Of a stretch of 64,000 bases of DNA, positions 25,031 to 37,204 are shown one piece after another. The position numbers were made by a program, and so were the translations under genes. Under the pieces are notes generated by a model. That model was not told where the DNA came from, ran no database searches, and saw only the letters and a program-made list of their open reading frames with translations. Location of the stretch: contig JAGFNQ010005665.1 in assembly GCA_024364735.1 (NCBI GenBank), positions 207,022-271,021 on the forward strand, written 5' to 3'. Origin of the DNA: Boesenbergia rotunda (Eukaryota; Streptophyta; Magnoliopsida; Zingiberales; Zingiberaceae). How positions within the stretch are numbered: position 1 is the stretch's first letter; each line of letters starts with the position of its first letter.

Positions 25031-26202
25031 GAGTGCTATAAAAGGGGCTTCGACCCCTCTGCTTCAGATACAACATTCTAGATCCATTCTGATCATTCCG
25101 ACCGACGACAACGCGCTAAAGACAAGGCTGTACGACCCGGAGGCTCCAAGAAGAAGTGCGCGGCACTTCGGAGGTCCAGATCGGCCGAGCTTCATACTTG
25201 TTCTGTTCGGTTTGCTTTAATTATACTGCAATTAGTTTTCTATATCTTTTGTTTGTAATCTTGCACTGTAAGTCGGGTTTCTCCGCCTCCGGAAAGTCCG
25301 GGAAGGAGACCAATAGTGGACGGGCGTTCCCGTGCATAGGCCTAGGATGTACTGACCCTGGGGGGTCGGGAACCAAGTAAAAATCCGCTGTGTCACTGTC
25401 TTGTTTCTCTTCGTTCTGTTTATTTTCCGCTGCTACTAATATTTTAAGTCTAGAACGATCCGAGTTTTCCACAAGGTTTCCGAGAGAGATTTTGAACGGT
25501 CGATATTCACCTCCCCCTATCGACGGCACCGGTCCTACAGATATGACTACATCTAATTGCTTTCATTTGCTTTTCATCTTGCTTAGAGCTTTAAATTCCT
25601 GTAGGACAAGCATACAAACTTAACAAGCAAACCTAATCCTATAAGTCTACCTAACCTACTAGTCTTACCTCTTACTTGGAGTTTATTCATCAAGACTTTA
25701 TCGCCTAAGGGGTATTCCCTTAAGATCAAGCCTAACCTTGTAAGTTTACCTGACCTATTAGACTACTTGCCTGAACTTCCTTCAAAACTTACCGCTGAAG
25801 ATTCACTCATTTAAGACCTCACCATATAAAGTTCACTCCCTTAAGATCAAGTCTGTCAAGCATCCTGCTTGAACATGCCACTTGCCAGACAACTAGTCAT
25901 CCTTAATAACCTGGATTTTTCCTTACCTAACATCCAGTTCTCTCTTAAGCTTCTAGAACTTTTCCTTACCAAATATCCAATCACTCTTGGCCTATTTGAA
26001 CTTTTTCTTGTTAGTCATCCAATCAACCTTTGACCTGATTAGACTTTATATTTGCTAGTCATCCAATCCAGTTAACTTTTCATTTGACTATACTTAGCTA
26101 ACTTCTAAACATCATGTCTGTTTGAGTCAACCCTTGGTCAAACTTGATCAGACATAGGTATATTGTCAAACATCGAAACTATAGAGGTTGATTGCACCAA
26201 CA

Positions 26203-27230
26203 CCAAATAGTTCTTGCTTTGAGAATAGTATTGGTTCGACTAAGTAGCAAAAGAGAACAAGAATACAAGAAAAATGTTGAAAACTCCGCTAATTAGATAT
26301 CAATTGATTGATATTAGTTGTCAATCGATTAATACTGGTATCAGTGGATTGCCCTTAATCATCAATCGATTAATACTCTTTATGTGTCAAGTTCAAGTCA
26401 CCACAATTGATTGCCCACCAATGATAGTCGAGTTCCCTAATTGATTCAAAAGGTTTTTGCATGTGCACGACTCATACATATCAGTCAATTAGTATCACCA
26501 ACAGTCATCTAGGTTGTATTAATCGAGCCCACCAATTGACTTGGAGACCTTTTGTGGACAAACCCTTAAACACCAATCGATTGATCCCTATGGCAATTGA
26601 CTGATGAAGACCCAATCGATTCTAAGTCATTTTGTGCATAACCCAAGTTCATCCGTTGATTGGTCCTTGTGATAATTGACTGGCGAACACCAATCAAACT
26701 GCCTAATTGACTCCGCAAGCTTTTATACATGATCTCACGTTCATGAGTCGATTAGTACTTATGACAATTGACTTGTAAACACTAGTCGAACTACCCGATC
26801 CACTCCAAACCATTCTGTGTGCAGCTTTAGACTCATCAGTCGATTGGTTCTTATGACAATCGACTAGTAAAGACCAGTCAAGTTGCCCAATCGATTCCAA
26901 CCCATTTTGTGCCCAATTTTACGCTTACCAATCGATTGTTAAAATTCATCAGTCATTTGATAATTGCAATCTGATTTATGCACATGATTTTTCAGCTCAA
27001 GAAAACCTAAAATAACGTCGTCATTTGTGTTCTTTGTGGATAATGCGAAAAGCTCAATTTCTTGGTTATAATCCTAGCTTTTCCAATGCTATATTCGATG
27101 GATATACATTGATTTGCTCATCTAAATGGAATCGAATACAAAATTGACGTATACATACCAAATCGTCAAAAATAATCCTTACGTCTTTAAAATCTATGGT
27201 AAACTAATCATAAGCTTTGATACGAATTGA
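26203..27230. other. LTR-like DNA with repeated ATCGATT motifs
   Basis: No gene. From about 26290 to 26950 phrases such as CAATCGATTAATAC, CCAATTGACT and CAATCGATTG recur every 20-60 bp in both orientations. The same style of sequence occurs at 44.2-44.6 and 49.3-49.7 kb in LTR-type repeats, so this is probably another LTR remnant. Confidence 0.45.
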
Positions 27231-27239
27231 AAATAATAG

Positions 27240-27640
27240 AGATGCATCGAAATAAAACCACATGATGCATCTACAATAGAATCTAGCTATCATCTTTTCA
27301 ACAAGGTAAAATTGAAATCGAATGTAATGACAAACGAATGGCTGACCAGAATTAATACATCGCTAAAGCTATTATTTCTTACTTGTGTCGTATGAATTCC
27401 TGCACGCAACCAAAGTTTGGACTTTACGTGGAAGAGTATAAAGGAGCAGTAGAAGAGCCAAATTAGAACAAGCCCAATTGAATCAACCTTCCCTTCTTAC
27501 ATATCAAGTTCATCTTGCAACGATCATCCATCACATCCAACAATTTAAACATTAGATATTTAATTGAGTGTGTTATTAATCTAGTACTAGTCATCTCACG
27601 GAGATTTAATCCTTCAATAATTGCTTCCGCTTTTGTTTTT
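27240..27640 (+). repeat. Right copy of a dispersed direct duplication (with 13.12 kb)
   Basis: The same order of phrases as at 13120-13920: GATGCATCTACAATAG, ATCATCTTTTCAACAAGG, ATCGAATGTAATGACAAACG, GTATGAATTCCTGCA, TCAACCTTCCCTTCTT and GAGATTTAATCCTTCAAT. It carries no SINE. Divergence looks moderate, by eye roughly 15-25 percent plus indels. Confidence 0.75.
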
Positions 27641-27649
27641 TCGGCCGGA

Positions 27650-30600
27650 CAACACTTTTCGCAAAAGTTTGTTCTTCTGTTCACAAGATATAAAGCCTTG
27701 TGCTCTCCAGGTCCAGTCTCATCCCCACCACTGTAACTGCAACGTCACACTGCAGCAGATCATCGCCAAACTCCTCGAAAACTGTTCTAACAAACGCCGG
27801 CCACTTCCGCCTCAACAACCAGCTCCTCCAATATTCTTCTTCATTCTCCTCCCAATTCTCGGAGGAACGTCAAAATCTGCGAACACCATCATTTTTAAAT
27901 TATTAAATTCTAAAAGTTTTTGTTTTGAGATCGAATATGCTAGCTAGCTAATTAATTTTGTGAGATGATGATGATGATACAGTAGACTCGAGTAGGAGAG
28001 ACAAAGCATGGCATCCCGATCGAATGATGGGCTGGCCACCCTCATACTCTCAGTTCCAAGAGGAGCAGAGCAATTAACTTCAGGACCACCTGAGCTTCCA
28101 AGTTGGGGTTCAATTCAATTCCTTTGTGGCTAAGGAACTCCGATCACTTTCTTTCTTCCTCTCTCTCTCTCCTTGATCTTGCCCTGGTCCTCTCCCTCCC
28201 TTAGCATCGGAAGAACTCATTCCCTCTTTTCTCTCTCAGCATTTCCACAAGACTAGAGTTGACGTGCCACCTTCCAACAAGACTAAAGTTGTCGTGTTAC
28301 TCTCCTTTTGCATTTCATCATTGGTTGGATAGTAAAGTTGTGCAGTAGATCGATTTCCCTTTAACTGTGTTAATATCACTTAATTACGCACGCACAATGA
28401 CAACAATTGCTTGCACTTGCTCTTCATTTCTTCCTTTACCTTTAAGGTTCAACTGGTTTATGATGGTTTTCTTGCCTTTGCCTTCTCCTGGGGCTTGCAC
28501 CATCTATCTAGAATGTCATCATGATTAGTTGCGATGGAATCCCGAGGTTCACGAGCAACAAAAAACTGAAAGCATGCACCAGAGACTCGAACAGATCATT
28601 CACCATGTACAGTTTGTGCACCATTTTCTCTCGCATGCATTTATCATTCCATATCCAACCGTAAATCATCTCTGTATGGGAGGTTATTAATTTAACTTAT
28701 GCAAATAAAATTTCTTAATAAAAATTCATGATATTTTGTTTAGTTCTATTGTAAAATAGCGCAATCATGCCATAAGCGATTGTATTCGACCAAGTTATTT
28801 TGATATGTTTGATAAAGAGTTTAAGTTAGATTTGTCTGTGTTATTGATATGGGCATTGAGTTGTACAAGAACTTGACAAGATATATACACACAAAGCTCG
28901 TGGATGTTATGATATTTTCAAAATTAATATTTATCAAAATATAAATAGAGAGGCAATTAGGGAGCTCAAACTACAATGACAAAGCTATTATTCTTAACTC
29001 ATTTCACAACTCCTCATTGTTTTTATTAATTGTCTTTCATATTTAAACTCTTAATCTTTTATATAATTAAGCTATTTATGTTTTTCATATTTATTTTGAT
29101 TATAAAAAATGATAAGGAGAAAAATAATTTCGAGGGGATGACTCTCCGATGAGTTTGTACATCGTGGGAGTAGGAATCAAAGATATGATCCAAACCATGT
29201 ATATTATATTGTATTAACACTTTATTACTTGTTGTATATTCACTTTATTTTTCTTAATTTCTTTTTTACTAAACTCTTATTTTGAACCAATCTTTTAATA
29301 ATAGATATCAATAATCTATTAAAAATTAAGATCATTTTCTAATCTAATATAAGAATAGACCTCTATTCAATACTTCTAATTTTTATCAATGTGTTTTTTT
29401 TTTACTTTTAAAACATTTTTTTTCATCTTCATAGTATAAAATAAAAACATTTCACTATCTAATAATTATCATAAGAAATATACATATTCAAATATCCTAA
29501 TATTCTTCCACATGCATATTCACTCTTTATCTTCATATCTCCAATAAAGGTAACTCTTTGTGAAGTGCAACTTGTGTATACATACACAAATTGATAAAAA
29601 AAAATTCAAAATTATTTATCAATTTGATAAATTGATATTCAAGACTTAAATTAATATTGACACATCAGATCTTCAGTGGAACCTTGTGCCATTTGCAGAA
29701 AGAACATATATGTCTCTTTGAGAAGAATTCCAAAGTCTAAAGTAGAGTCTACAAATGATTTAAAAAAATATATTATTAAAGAGAATGATTTTTCTTCTTA
29801 GGAAGATAAGCTTTTAGTGTATAAAGATGTTCAATTCTTCAATGGTTAGATGAGTGTAACCAGAGATTATTCTAGTTTATGTTGTACTTATTCAAGTTTT
29901 ATATAAATTCTCAACTACATTTATGCAAAAAACTTATTTTTCTTACTGGTGTATTTACATTATTTTAATAAGAGTTATAAGAAATTTATCATATAAACTT
30001 GTGCTAAAGATGATGAATTCTAACAAACAATGTTAAGCAATTTCTAACTGTAAGAAATAATATCAAAGACACCTAGAATCTCGATACTAGATATATAGAG
30101 ACTTAAATCAAAGCTCTTGTCACACCGATAAAGCTTATAATTAGTTATGACAATATGTAGACTGGTGAGGGCATCATTCTTGCTTCAGGTACACCAAATA
30201 AACAATTAGTTCACGTACGAAATAATTTTGTGTTTATTTAAGTTATGATTTCACAATTTAGTTTTTATTAGATAGATTCAACAAGAAGATTTACAAATAG
30301 TACTATATCACTACAAATAGTTATTTAGTTCTTGTGGATTATATAACTAAAAGCTCAAGAGATTGTTAAGATCGCCAATTTAGCAATATCATTGCCACTA
30401 CAATGCAGCCAATTAAACAAGGAATAAATTCAAAAGTTCTCCTGTTGTAATGCATTAAACTAGACCTATTCTTTACTTATTAAACAAAAAGAGAAAACAC
30501 ACACAACAAGAGATATATGCGATTCATTCTTTCATAAACAAATTTCTAATCAAATAACTTTTAAAACAATAGGATGAATTAATGAGTGCAACAGGAATTA

Positions 30601-31836
30601 ATTAATGGCTAGCCAAGCAGCATTTTCTTACATGAACATATGGCTGGCTAAATACTTTATGGAGACTAGCTAGTAAATAAAATCTGCATAGAATAGTTGG
30701 ATTATATAGCCAAATCACATTATAAAGTCCTTCAGCACTAAGAGAACAACATGCTAAATCTATAATTGCATACCATCTTGTTTTAAATATGTAAAATACC
30801 TTTTTGTTAAAAAAAACAAATAATGAACTTGCATCACTGACGAAAAGTTGAGTTTCAGTCAGTTGACCCAAGATTTGCACAGATCCATTAGAATCCATTA
30901 AAGAAAGTTCAGCCATGCATAGTTTGAGTGTGTCTATATATATAACAATGAATTCCTTAATGTACTATCATTCATTTTTAATTTGCTTAAAACAAGTCTT
31001 CCATATATTAAGGCAACTGGAAAGCAAAGAGACCAAAAGTCACATCCATCCATCAATCCACGGAAAAACTGAAATGAAGTAATAAATTGTAATGCATGCA
31101 AGAATAAAACAAAGGGAGACAGAATAGATAGCTGAAGCAGGAAGTCGAGTTAATTGTGGAGAGACCTGTAATTTTTTCCACTACAATTCATGGCTTCCCC
31201 TTAATATATATGAACATATCTTCCTCATGCATGCATGCCAGCCATCACTCCTTGCTTCCCTCCCTTGGGACATCACCTCCAATATTATAATAAGCCAAAT
31301 TCCGGTGTATTTTATGTCCTAATTAATTAATTGACTATGTAGTGTTGTGGTCTGATGCCCCTCTCTGAGTTTTGTGGTCATTCCTTCATCCATGCAATGC
31401 AATGCATTGAAGACCCAGAGAGAGAGAGAGAGAGAGGAGGGAGGGCTCACACTATGTACTCTATGGGGAGCTCTCCCTAGCAATCCCAAGAAGAGAGAGA
31501 CCACAAGCTGGTAGATGAAGGAAAAGCTGCAGACAATTAGATATCATGACTCAGTGGGTTTCGCTGTGCCTGGGAATCAATGCAATGTTCATGTTCATGT
31601 CCATGTCTAATGGAGCTACAGAAAATGATGATTAAGAGACAGATTAAGAAGTTGCACTACCTGCGACGTTGCTGTGAAGAAGAGGACAATAATTGATAAA
31701 GGAGTGAGCTTAGTTATAATTAATGTAGCTCTAAGCTAACTAAGTGAATTTTAATGATCTACATATCCATACATATAAAAGTAGTCTTGCCTTGGATAAT
31801 TGTGAATTGTGAATTGGCTCTATCTATGATCTCTAG
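27650..31836. other. Long intergenic stretch 3' of the SRS gene
   Basis: No protein gene can be supported. Short frames at 27515-27947 and 30602-30916 match nothing I know. Around 28830-29230 a phrase with GGAGAAAAATAATTTCGAGG and CTCTCCGATGAGTTTGTACA resembles the U5 part of Copia LTRs, and 29560-29720 could be the start of a decayed internal region; both are weak. A (GA)n run lies near 31418-31436. I looked for common plant miRNA sequences and found none. Confidence 0.45.
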
Positions 31837-32893
31837 CTATTGCCTTGATGAGGGGTGGTGGTGGCCATGGCCGTGCCCCTGGTGGGGGAAGAACTGAGTG
31901 CCGGCCATGAACGCGTTGAGGGGAGTCGGATAGAGAGCGGAAGGATCCAATAGCCCTGCCGAAGTCGGCACGCTCGCCACCGTTACCAACGTAGAGGAGG
32001 GGCCGGCGGTGAGAGCGAGTGTGGCTGCGGTGGCGGAGGAGGAGGAGGAGGAATGGTCAGGGCCGTGGTCGTAGAGGATGCCCTTGAAGACGTGGCCGCC
32101 GATGCTGACCGCCGCCTGGTACGCGAACTCCTCCTCCGCCTCGTCCACTGAGCTGACTCGTAAGCACCGGAACACCGCCAGCGAGCTCACTTCCGCCGGA
32201 AAGCTTATTTCCCCGCCTGCCGATGCATGGCACAAATAGAGTAATTAGCGTTTTGGCATTAAATCTGCGTTTTAGGGTTTTGAGGTAGTAGAGTAGTATG
32301 CCTGATGAAGTGCCGCCGGTGGAGAGGCGGTTGAGAATGGCCCCCTCCCGGGGGCGCTTAGAAGGCTCGGCCACTGGAGGATGGGCGGAGGCTGCGCCGG
32401 AACGGACGAGGAGGTGTTGCTGCTGGCGCTCCCGTCGCTTGGCGGCGGGGACCCACGTGCTGCGGACGTGGGTGGCGCACTCGAACCCGCGGCTCTTGCA
32501 GCAGGTGCGGCACCGCAGGTTGGAGCAGTCCTTCTTCGCCTGGTTGCCGCAGTCCTGGCAGCTCATCCCCCCGCCCCGCGACGACGACGACGAGCTCATC
32601 CCTCTCCCCGCCTGGAGCGGCGCCGCCGCAGCCCCCTCACCCGAGAACGAGAGCAACGCCGGGGGCGCCGAGGCGATGTGCAGATTCTGCACCGCCGGGT
32701 GCCTCACCCCTTGCTGCTGCTGCTGCTGCCATATCTCAAACCCCCGCGTGATGGCCTCCGTCGATCTACTGCTGCCTCCGCCGCTCCCGCTGCCGTAAAG
32801 GAATAAACCCTCGGGAGGTATGATACCTTCTTCGCCACCGCCGCCGCCGCCGCTCGCGCCTTGTCGACCACCTCCTAGTGAGAATTCCGCCAT
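31837..32893 (-). CDS. SRS: SHI/STY/SRS-family RING-like zinc-finger transcription factor
   Basis: Two exons, 32893-32302 and 32216-31837, give 972 nt, 323 aa plus stop, the usual size for the family. The zinc finger is complete: C112, C115, C123, C128, C131, C132, C139 and H142, in CX2CX7CX4CX2C2X6CX2H spacing, followed by the basic nuclear-signal stretch PAAKRRERQ (149-156). The family-specific IGGH domain spans about 203-247, with [16 protein letters not shown]. The N-terminus is rich in Gly, Ser and a short Gln run (56-61). SRS proteins are nuclear activators of auxin synthesis genes and act in organ, style and root development. The 85-bp intron starts GC (CATCAG|GCATAC) and ends GGCAG; no GT donor that keeps the IGGH frame is visible. 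Which family member it is (LRP1, STY or SHI type) cannot be decided here. Confidence 0.93.
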
Positions 32894-33144
32894 GTCGATG
32901 CAACTGCTGCTTCTAAATCATCCATAGCAAGCTCCTAAACCACTAGATCTAATTATCTCCTTCGAACCTACCTACGCACACGCCTCTCTCTACGAGCAAA
33001 ACTCCAGCGATTTTCTGCTCGAGAAATAGGCAGAAGAGAAGTGGACGATCATCGGCTGCTCGATTAATTAATCGTACCTAGTTCCAGTGAATTCTTGCCC
33101 TTATGCTCTCGTGGGATTCTTTCGCCACTAAAAAAAGAGGTCTT

Positions 33145-33172
33145 TTCTCTCTCTCTCTCTCTCTCTCTCTCC
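33145..33172. repeat. (CT)n tract upstream of the SRS gene
   Basis: A CT run of about 12 units, GA on the SRS coding strand, about 260 bp before the SRS ATG, so probably in its 5' UTR or promoter. GA repeats there can bind BPC-type GAGA factors (known for plants, not shown here). Confidence 0.7.
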
Positions 33173-33179
33173 GTCCTCT

Positions 33180-35220
33180 CTTTCTTCTCCTTCTATTATC
33201 TCTTTGGGAGTATATTAAAGACCCGAAATTAGAGCCACTGCAACGCCGCCATGGCGACTGCAATCCCTGCCTCCCACTGCCAGAATCTCAATTCCATTTA
33301 TTACACCACCCTCTCCCTCCCTCCCTCTGCAGCAAAAACATCAAAAAACAATAACAAATTTAATCCGAGAAACAAAAGAAAAAAAAACGGAGTTGTAATA
33401 AAAATCAGGCAAGGGGTCTCTTTTTGTTGCCTAATGCTCCATATGATTAGCTACCGGTAGATTCTGGACCATGTTGCCGCGGGATCCTACGGCGCAGATC
33501 TCGCCACGTGCCTCTCAGCCAGCTGTATCTATACGCGTCCCCAACCGAACCGGACCGACGAAGCGAGCCGGCCGGCCTGCATCACCATGCCGATTGTGGT
33601 GCGACCAAAAGCCCGAAATGCAGCACGCCATAAAAATGGTGTTAATGATGCTACGCGCCTCAGTATCAGTGTTGCAGAGACTTCACTGAATGAGAGCATA
33701 CAAAGGTTAAGCGATCGGTTAGGTTAGGTTAGGTTAGCGTTCGATTCATGAGGACTAGCTCGTATTATTGAATTCGACATTTTGCTCTCTTTTTTTTTCT
33801 ACTTTATCTGATCTCTTTACCCTTTCGGGGTACTGTTCACAGAGGCTAGTTGTGGTTATTATACTGCACTCATTGTAAGCGTATAACTGCAACCTTTTCC
33901 ATCTTTTCTTCGAAGTGACACTGTGCGTGAAGAGTTTTCTATTGCTGCAGTATCAATTGATTGCTCCGCCGAACTGGACGGCGCCGCTCGGGACACGTGC
34001 CGTGCACTCCCGACAAAACCCTGAGATACGTATTCTGATACCCTGCATGGCTGTATCACATTAACGTGTTCTGATTAGGTCAACATGCAGCGCTAATATA
34101 TATATTGATAGTAATCTCACCGTATACCTATTACATAGATATATGTAAATGTCGACATCCAGCTGTTCGACGATGTGCGCATGCAAAGACGAAGAATGTG
34201 GAGGAGGAAATTAAGGAAGAACGAGGGATACATATAAAAAGTGGGGAGTGGTACTGTTTGGGGCTCCTCGACGTACGAGGGGAGCTCCCGAGGAACGTGT
34301 CTCACTCGCTGCCTCTCTGCCTCGAGCCCTGTGCGGGCGTCGCGGGAGTTGACTCTCTCTGAGATTTTCTTCTCCGTGTCATCGCTTTGATTTGGGACTG
34401 TGGGGCGTGGTCGGGGTATCCATCCGTCCGCGGAGTCTTGATGTGAGCAGCTCAGCGGCAGCTTCGGCGTCGCGGTTGGAGGAGGAGAATGAATATGCGT
34501 GCAGGGAGATGGGGAATTTGAGGGATTAGGTTTGGGGTTTGGGGTTTTGAAATTTGGGGTTTGAGGGGAGGGGGCAATATGGTTGCTACAAATCCCCAAG
34601 ATAACAAACTGCTTTTTCTAAACGTGGATTAAGCATGATTAAATAGGGTTTTGAATGTTTAATGATAAAGCAAATGGGGATTTGGGTTCTAAATTTCTAG
34701 GTGCTACTTTCTCCTCCTACAACTTCTCCCCCCTTGGGACTTGGGAACTAGAGATAAGGACAAATTAGAGAAAATTTTGTCTCGCCCTATTCTCTCCTAA
34801 CTTTTAATTTGTTTAGATTTTAGATATGCTTCTTGCACTTTTAGACTTATCATTTTGCCCCCTCTCGACTATAAAATTTTATAGCGAAATATTTCTTCCT
34901 CCATAATTGCTAAGAACTAGAGTCATCATATATACTACATAATATAACATTTATAAAATTAATTTATAGTGATTTAACATATTTTAGTCACTTTATATAT
35001 ATCAATATTTTCTATGTTGAAAAAAATAATTTTGGTGAAATAATTCACGATAAGTTGGTTTTGCAAATTAGCTGATGATGAAATATTTTATAGTGTGAAT
35101 AAATAAAAAAAATCAACTTGTGGTCTGAAAATTGAAGATTTTGATCGTTTTAAAATTTTTGGAAAGATATATCATTCTTTGCCTAAAAGATATATTTTAA
35201 TAAAAATTTCACCATATAAA
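33180..35220. other. Upstream region of the SRS gene, no gene supported
   Basis: Moderate GC with no convincing exon. A TATA-like CATATAAAAAGTGG lies at about 34230 on the plus strand, and a 160-codon Pro-rich frame runs opposite at 34599-34117, but neither matches a family. A four-times repeated GGTTA lies near 33720-33738, too short for a telomere trace. From 34620 on the DNA is AT-rich. Confidence 0.45.
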
Positions 35221-35223
35221 ATA

Positions 35224-35226
<3 letters not shown>

Positions 35227-35300
<74 letters not shown>
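35227..35300. repeat. (TA)37 microsatellite
   Basis: About 74 bp of uninterrupted TA. It directly abuts the fold-back element that starts near 35307. Confidence 0.97.
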
Positions 35301-35304
<4 letters not shown>

Positions 35305-35306
35305 GA

Positions 35307-36013
35307 AGCGATCTCCTGCAGGAGATCGCTGCGCGCCCTTGTGTGTGACATCCAGATGGATGCGCGCGTGACTTTTGTTTTGTTTTTTTTTAAATTAAAT
35401 ATTTTCTTAACCCTATTCTCTTCTCGGCATCCATCGCGTCGACGCGAGCCAGGGCGAAACCCTTCGCCGTCGCCGCGCTCCATCTCTTCGCCGACGATCC
35501 ATCCCTCTCCCCGAATTCAAGTGCCCTACCTCTCTCTTCGACTGCCGAAGCCAAGCGGCCTCCCTCCCTCTCTCTCGCCGGAGGCCGAAGCCAAGCTCGG
35601 GCTTCGTTGGGCCCTTCTTCAGGTTAGGCTTCATTCCCTCTCGCTCTCGTCGGATCATCCGAAGTCGTTGAGCCCTCCTCCAAACTAGGGCTTAGTTCCC
35701 TCTCATTCTCATCGGATCATCGGAGCCCAGAGTGCCGACCAACACCCTCTCTTCGCCCGCAAGTGTTTGACCGGTCAAGGTAACCGATCAGGCACCCTGG
35801 GCTCCGATGATCCGACGGCGAAGGGTTTCGCCCTAGCTCGTGTCGACGCGATGGATACCGAGAAGAGAATAGGGTTAAGAAAATTAGGGATGGAAATGAA
35901 TTAATGAGACAGAGTGAAAATATTTAATTAAAAAAAACAAAACAAAAGCCACACGCGCATCCATCTGGATGTCGTGCACAAGGGCGCGCAGCGATCTCCC
36001 GCAGGAGATTGCT
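35307..36013. mobile_element. Long-TIR fold-back element
   Basis: About 700 bp with inverted arms of about 165 bp (left) and 200 bp (right). Shared phrases are GCGCGCCCTTGTG, GACATCCAGATGGATGCGCG, TTAACCCTATTCTCTTCTCGG, CATCGCGTCGAC and GGGCGAAACCCTTCGCCGTCG. The right arm has an extra segment of about 40 bp. Each tip is itself a palindrome: AGCGATCTCCTG plus its exact complement on the left (35307-35330), nearly so on the right (35990-36013). The centre has gene-like leader sequence, a 70-bp duplication (near 35598-35730) and no long frame. It could be a non-autonomous Mutator-like or other fold-back transposon; no target duplication was identified. Confidence 0.75.
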
Positions 36014-36019
36014 TCATGG

Positions 36020-37190
36020 TTGTTGTTTTTATAGCGAGCCATAATTACTTGATTATCCTATGCTAATTATTACTGCTAACGCTATTTCACTGCTTGTTAA
36101 ATGTTTTGTATCACAATTAAACACCTCTTCAATGAAAAGAAGACACAGTAACAAATTTATAGCTTAACACTGTCTCCCATGTTTTTTTATCACGTAGGTA
36201 ATAGTAGTTACCTTTTTTATTTATCTAGTGCATTTTGTTTCTGTATATTTTCCCTGCACAATGAAAATTCACTAAGGTGGTCATTCCTAGTAAGGATCCT
36301 TGAATAAGTGAGATTTTGACCGTGGTATTGTATGAACTTCTACTGATGTATTATTGAATTTCAGGCAACAAATAAGAACAAATATTGCACCACATACAAA
36401 TTAAATTTGACTTAATGAATTTTATGAATGATGTTTGTATTTCTGGATTGTTAAATGAATATAATTTGTTTCTTTTTCATCAACCTTATATCACTGTATC
36501 TTAACTTCATAGTTAACATTGTATTCTTGTTTGTATACAAGAAAACATCATACACATCTCTCTTCTGTAGAGAGTTGTTGTTTATCCATGGGGTGCTATC
36601 AAGGTTCAGTTGTGATACACACACAGACAACCACACAAGCCACACAACAGCCACCCGAACCTGCTTTAGTGTAAAATGCAAAGTAAAATGAATGCCCATG
36701 CACAAACCACCAACTGGATTGAATTTCATACACACATGATACAAGCCACCAGCAGGATTGAATCATACTCCTTAAGTAATATGTTTATGTTTCTGTTTTC
36801 TTATGTCTAATATATAATTTGATGGATCGATAGCAATATGTCTTTTCTTGCAATTAAGTTTTGTCTCATATAACATCTTTTACAGGATCAAACTTCTAAT
36901 ATTGACGTTTTATCTAATTTCAGACAACATACGTAGGCTCATCATTAAAAGCAAAGGCGCTCTTCTGAGGCTAGTCATGAACCCCAAAATGAAGGACCAT
37001 CATCATTTTCTAACTCTTAGTCTTTTTTCTTTAGATTACAAGTCTACTGTTGTTAAGATTTTTTTTATGTTAAGGATTTGTATTTGCTTAGACATTAGAA
37101 AGATAAACTTGCATTTGATGTATTGGTTTGTTCTTAATACCATTTGAATTAAATTAGATGTGACGATTTCAAATTGCACATAAATTGGTT
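36020..37190. other. AT-rich DNA, possibly 3' part of a DNA transposon
   Basis: No conserved protein is recognised. The stretch leads directly into the GCGGCGGTTT dyad array, and its style (TTTGATGTATTGGTTTGTTC near 37117) resembles DNA before the 3' subterminal repeats of plant CACTA elements. This is inference only. Confidence 0.35.
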
Positions 37191-37204
37191 GACCATAATG
37201 TTAA

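Larger units (their letters stand above)
23850..25539 (+). mobile_element. Solo LTR with 5-bp target duplication
   Basis: It starts TGTTGGTGCAAGTAGC, ends CACCGGTCCTACA, and is flanked by GATAT at 23845-23849 and 25540-25544. A TATA box GCTATAAAAGGGG lies near 25036, giving a long U3 of about 1.2 kb. The 3' part carries CGGGAACCAAGTAAA and TATTCACCTCCCCC. No internal retrotransposon region remains, so it is the product of LTR-LTR recombination. Two different minisatellites lie in its U3. Confidence 0.9.
23091..26202 (-). mobile_element. LTR of the TGTTGGTGCAATC family, interrupted by a solo LTR
   Basis: The minus strand begins TGTTGGTGCAATCAACC at 26202. Farther along it has a TATA box in CTATAAAAAGAAGCC near 23590-23605, then downstream phrases GGAACCAAGTAAA-like and TATTCACCCTCTC. 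Related starts occur at 43533 and 48718 on the plus strand. The solo LTR 23850-25539 sits inside it. The left end near 23091-23130 is uncertain and no target duplication was found. Confidence 0.5.

Noticed and set aside
24341..25623. Several 60-100 codon frames in GC-rich DNA
   Set aside because: They lie in the U3 and R regions of the solo LTR, in minisatellite sequence, without any known protein similarity.
28000..28700. Possible miRNA precursor near the SRS gene
   Set aside because: I compared by eye with common conserved plant miRNAs and found no match or long hairpin.
32298..32806. 166- and 141-codon frames on the plus strand
   Set aside because: They are antisense shadows of GC-rich exon 1 of the SRS gene.
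33718..33739. GGTTA repeats as an interstitial telomere
   Set aside because: Only four 5-bp units, not the plant TTTAGGG unit.
34117..34599. 160-codon Pro-rich minus-strand frame
   Set aside because: No family match, stop-poor because of GC bias, and the second half reads like random AT-rich sequence; not supported as a gene.
35179..35688. 169-codon frame starting before the TA microsatellite
   Set aside because: The first part is translated TA repeat (alternating I and Y), the rest is the arm of the fold-back element.
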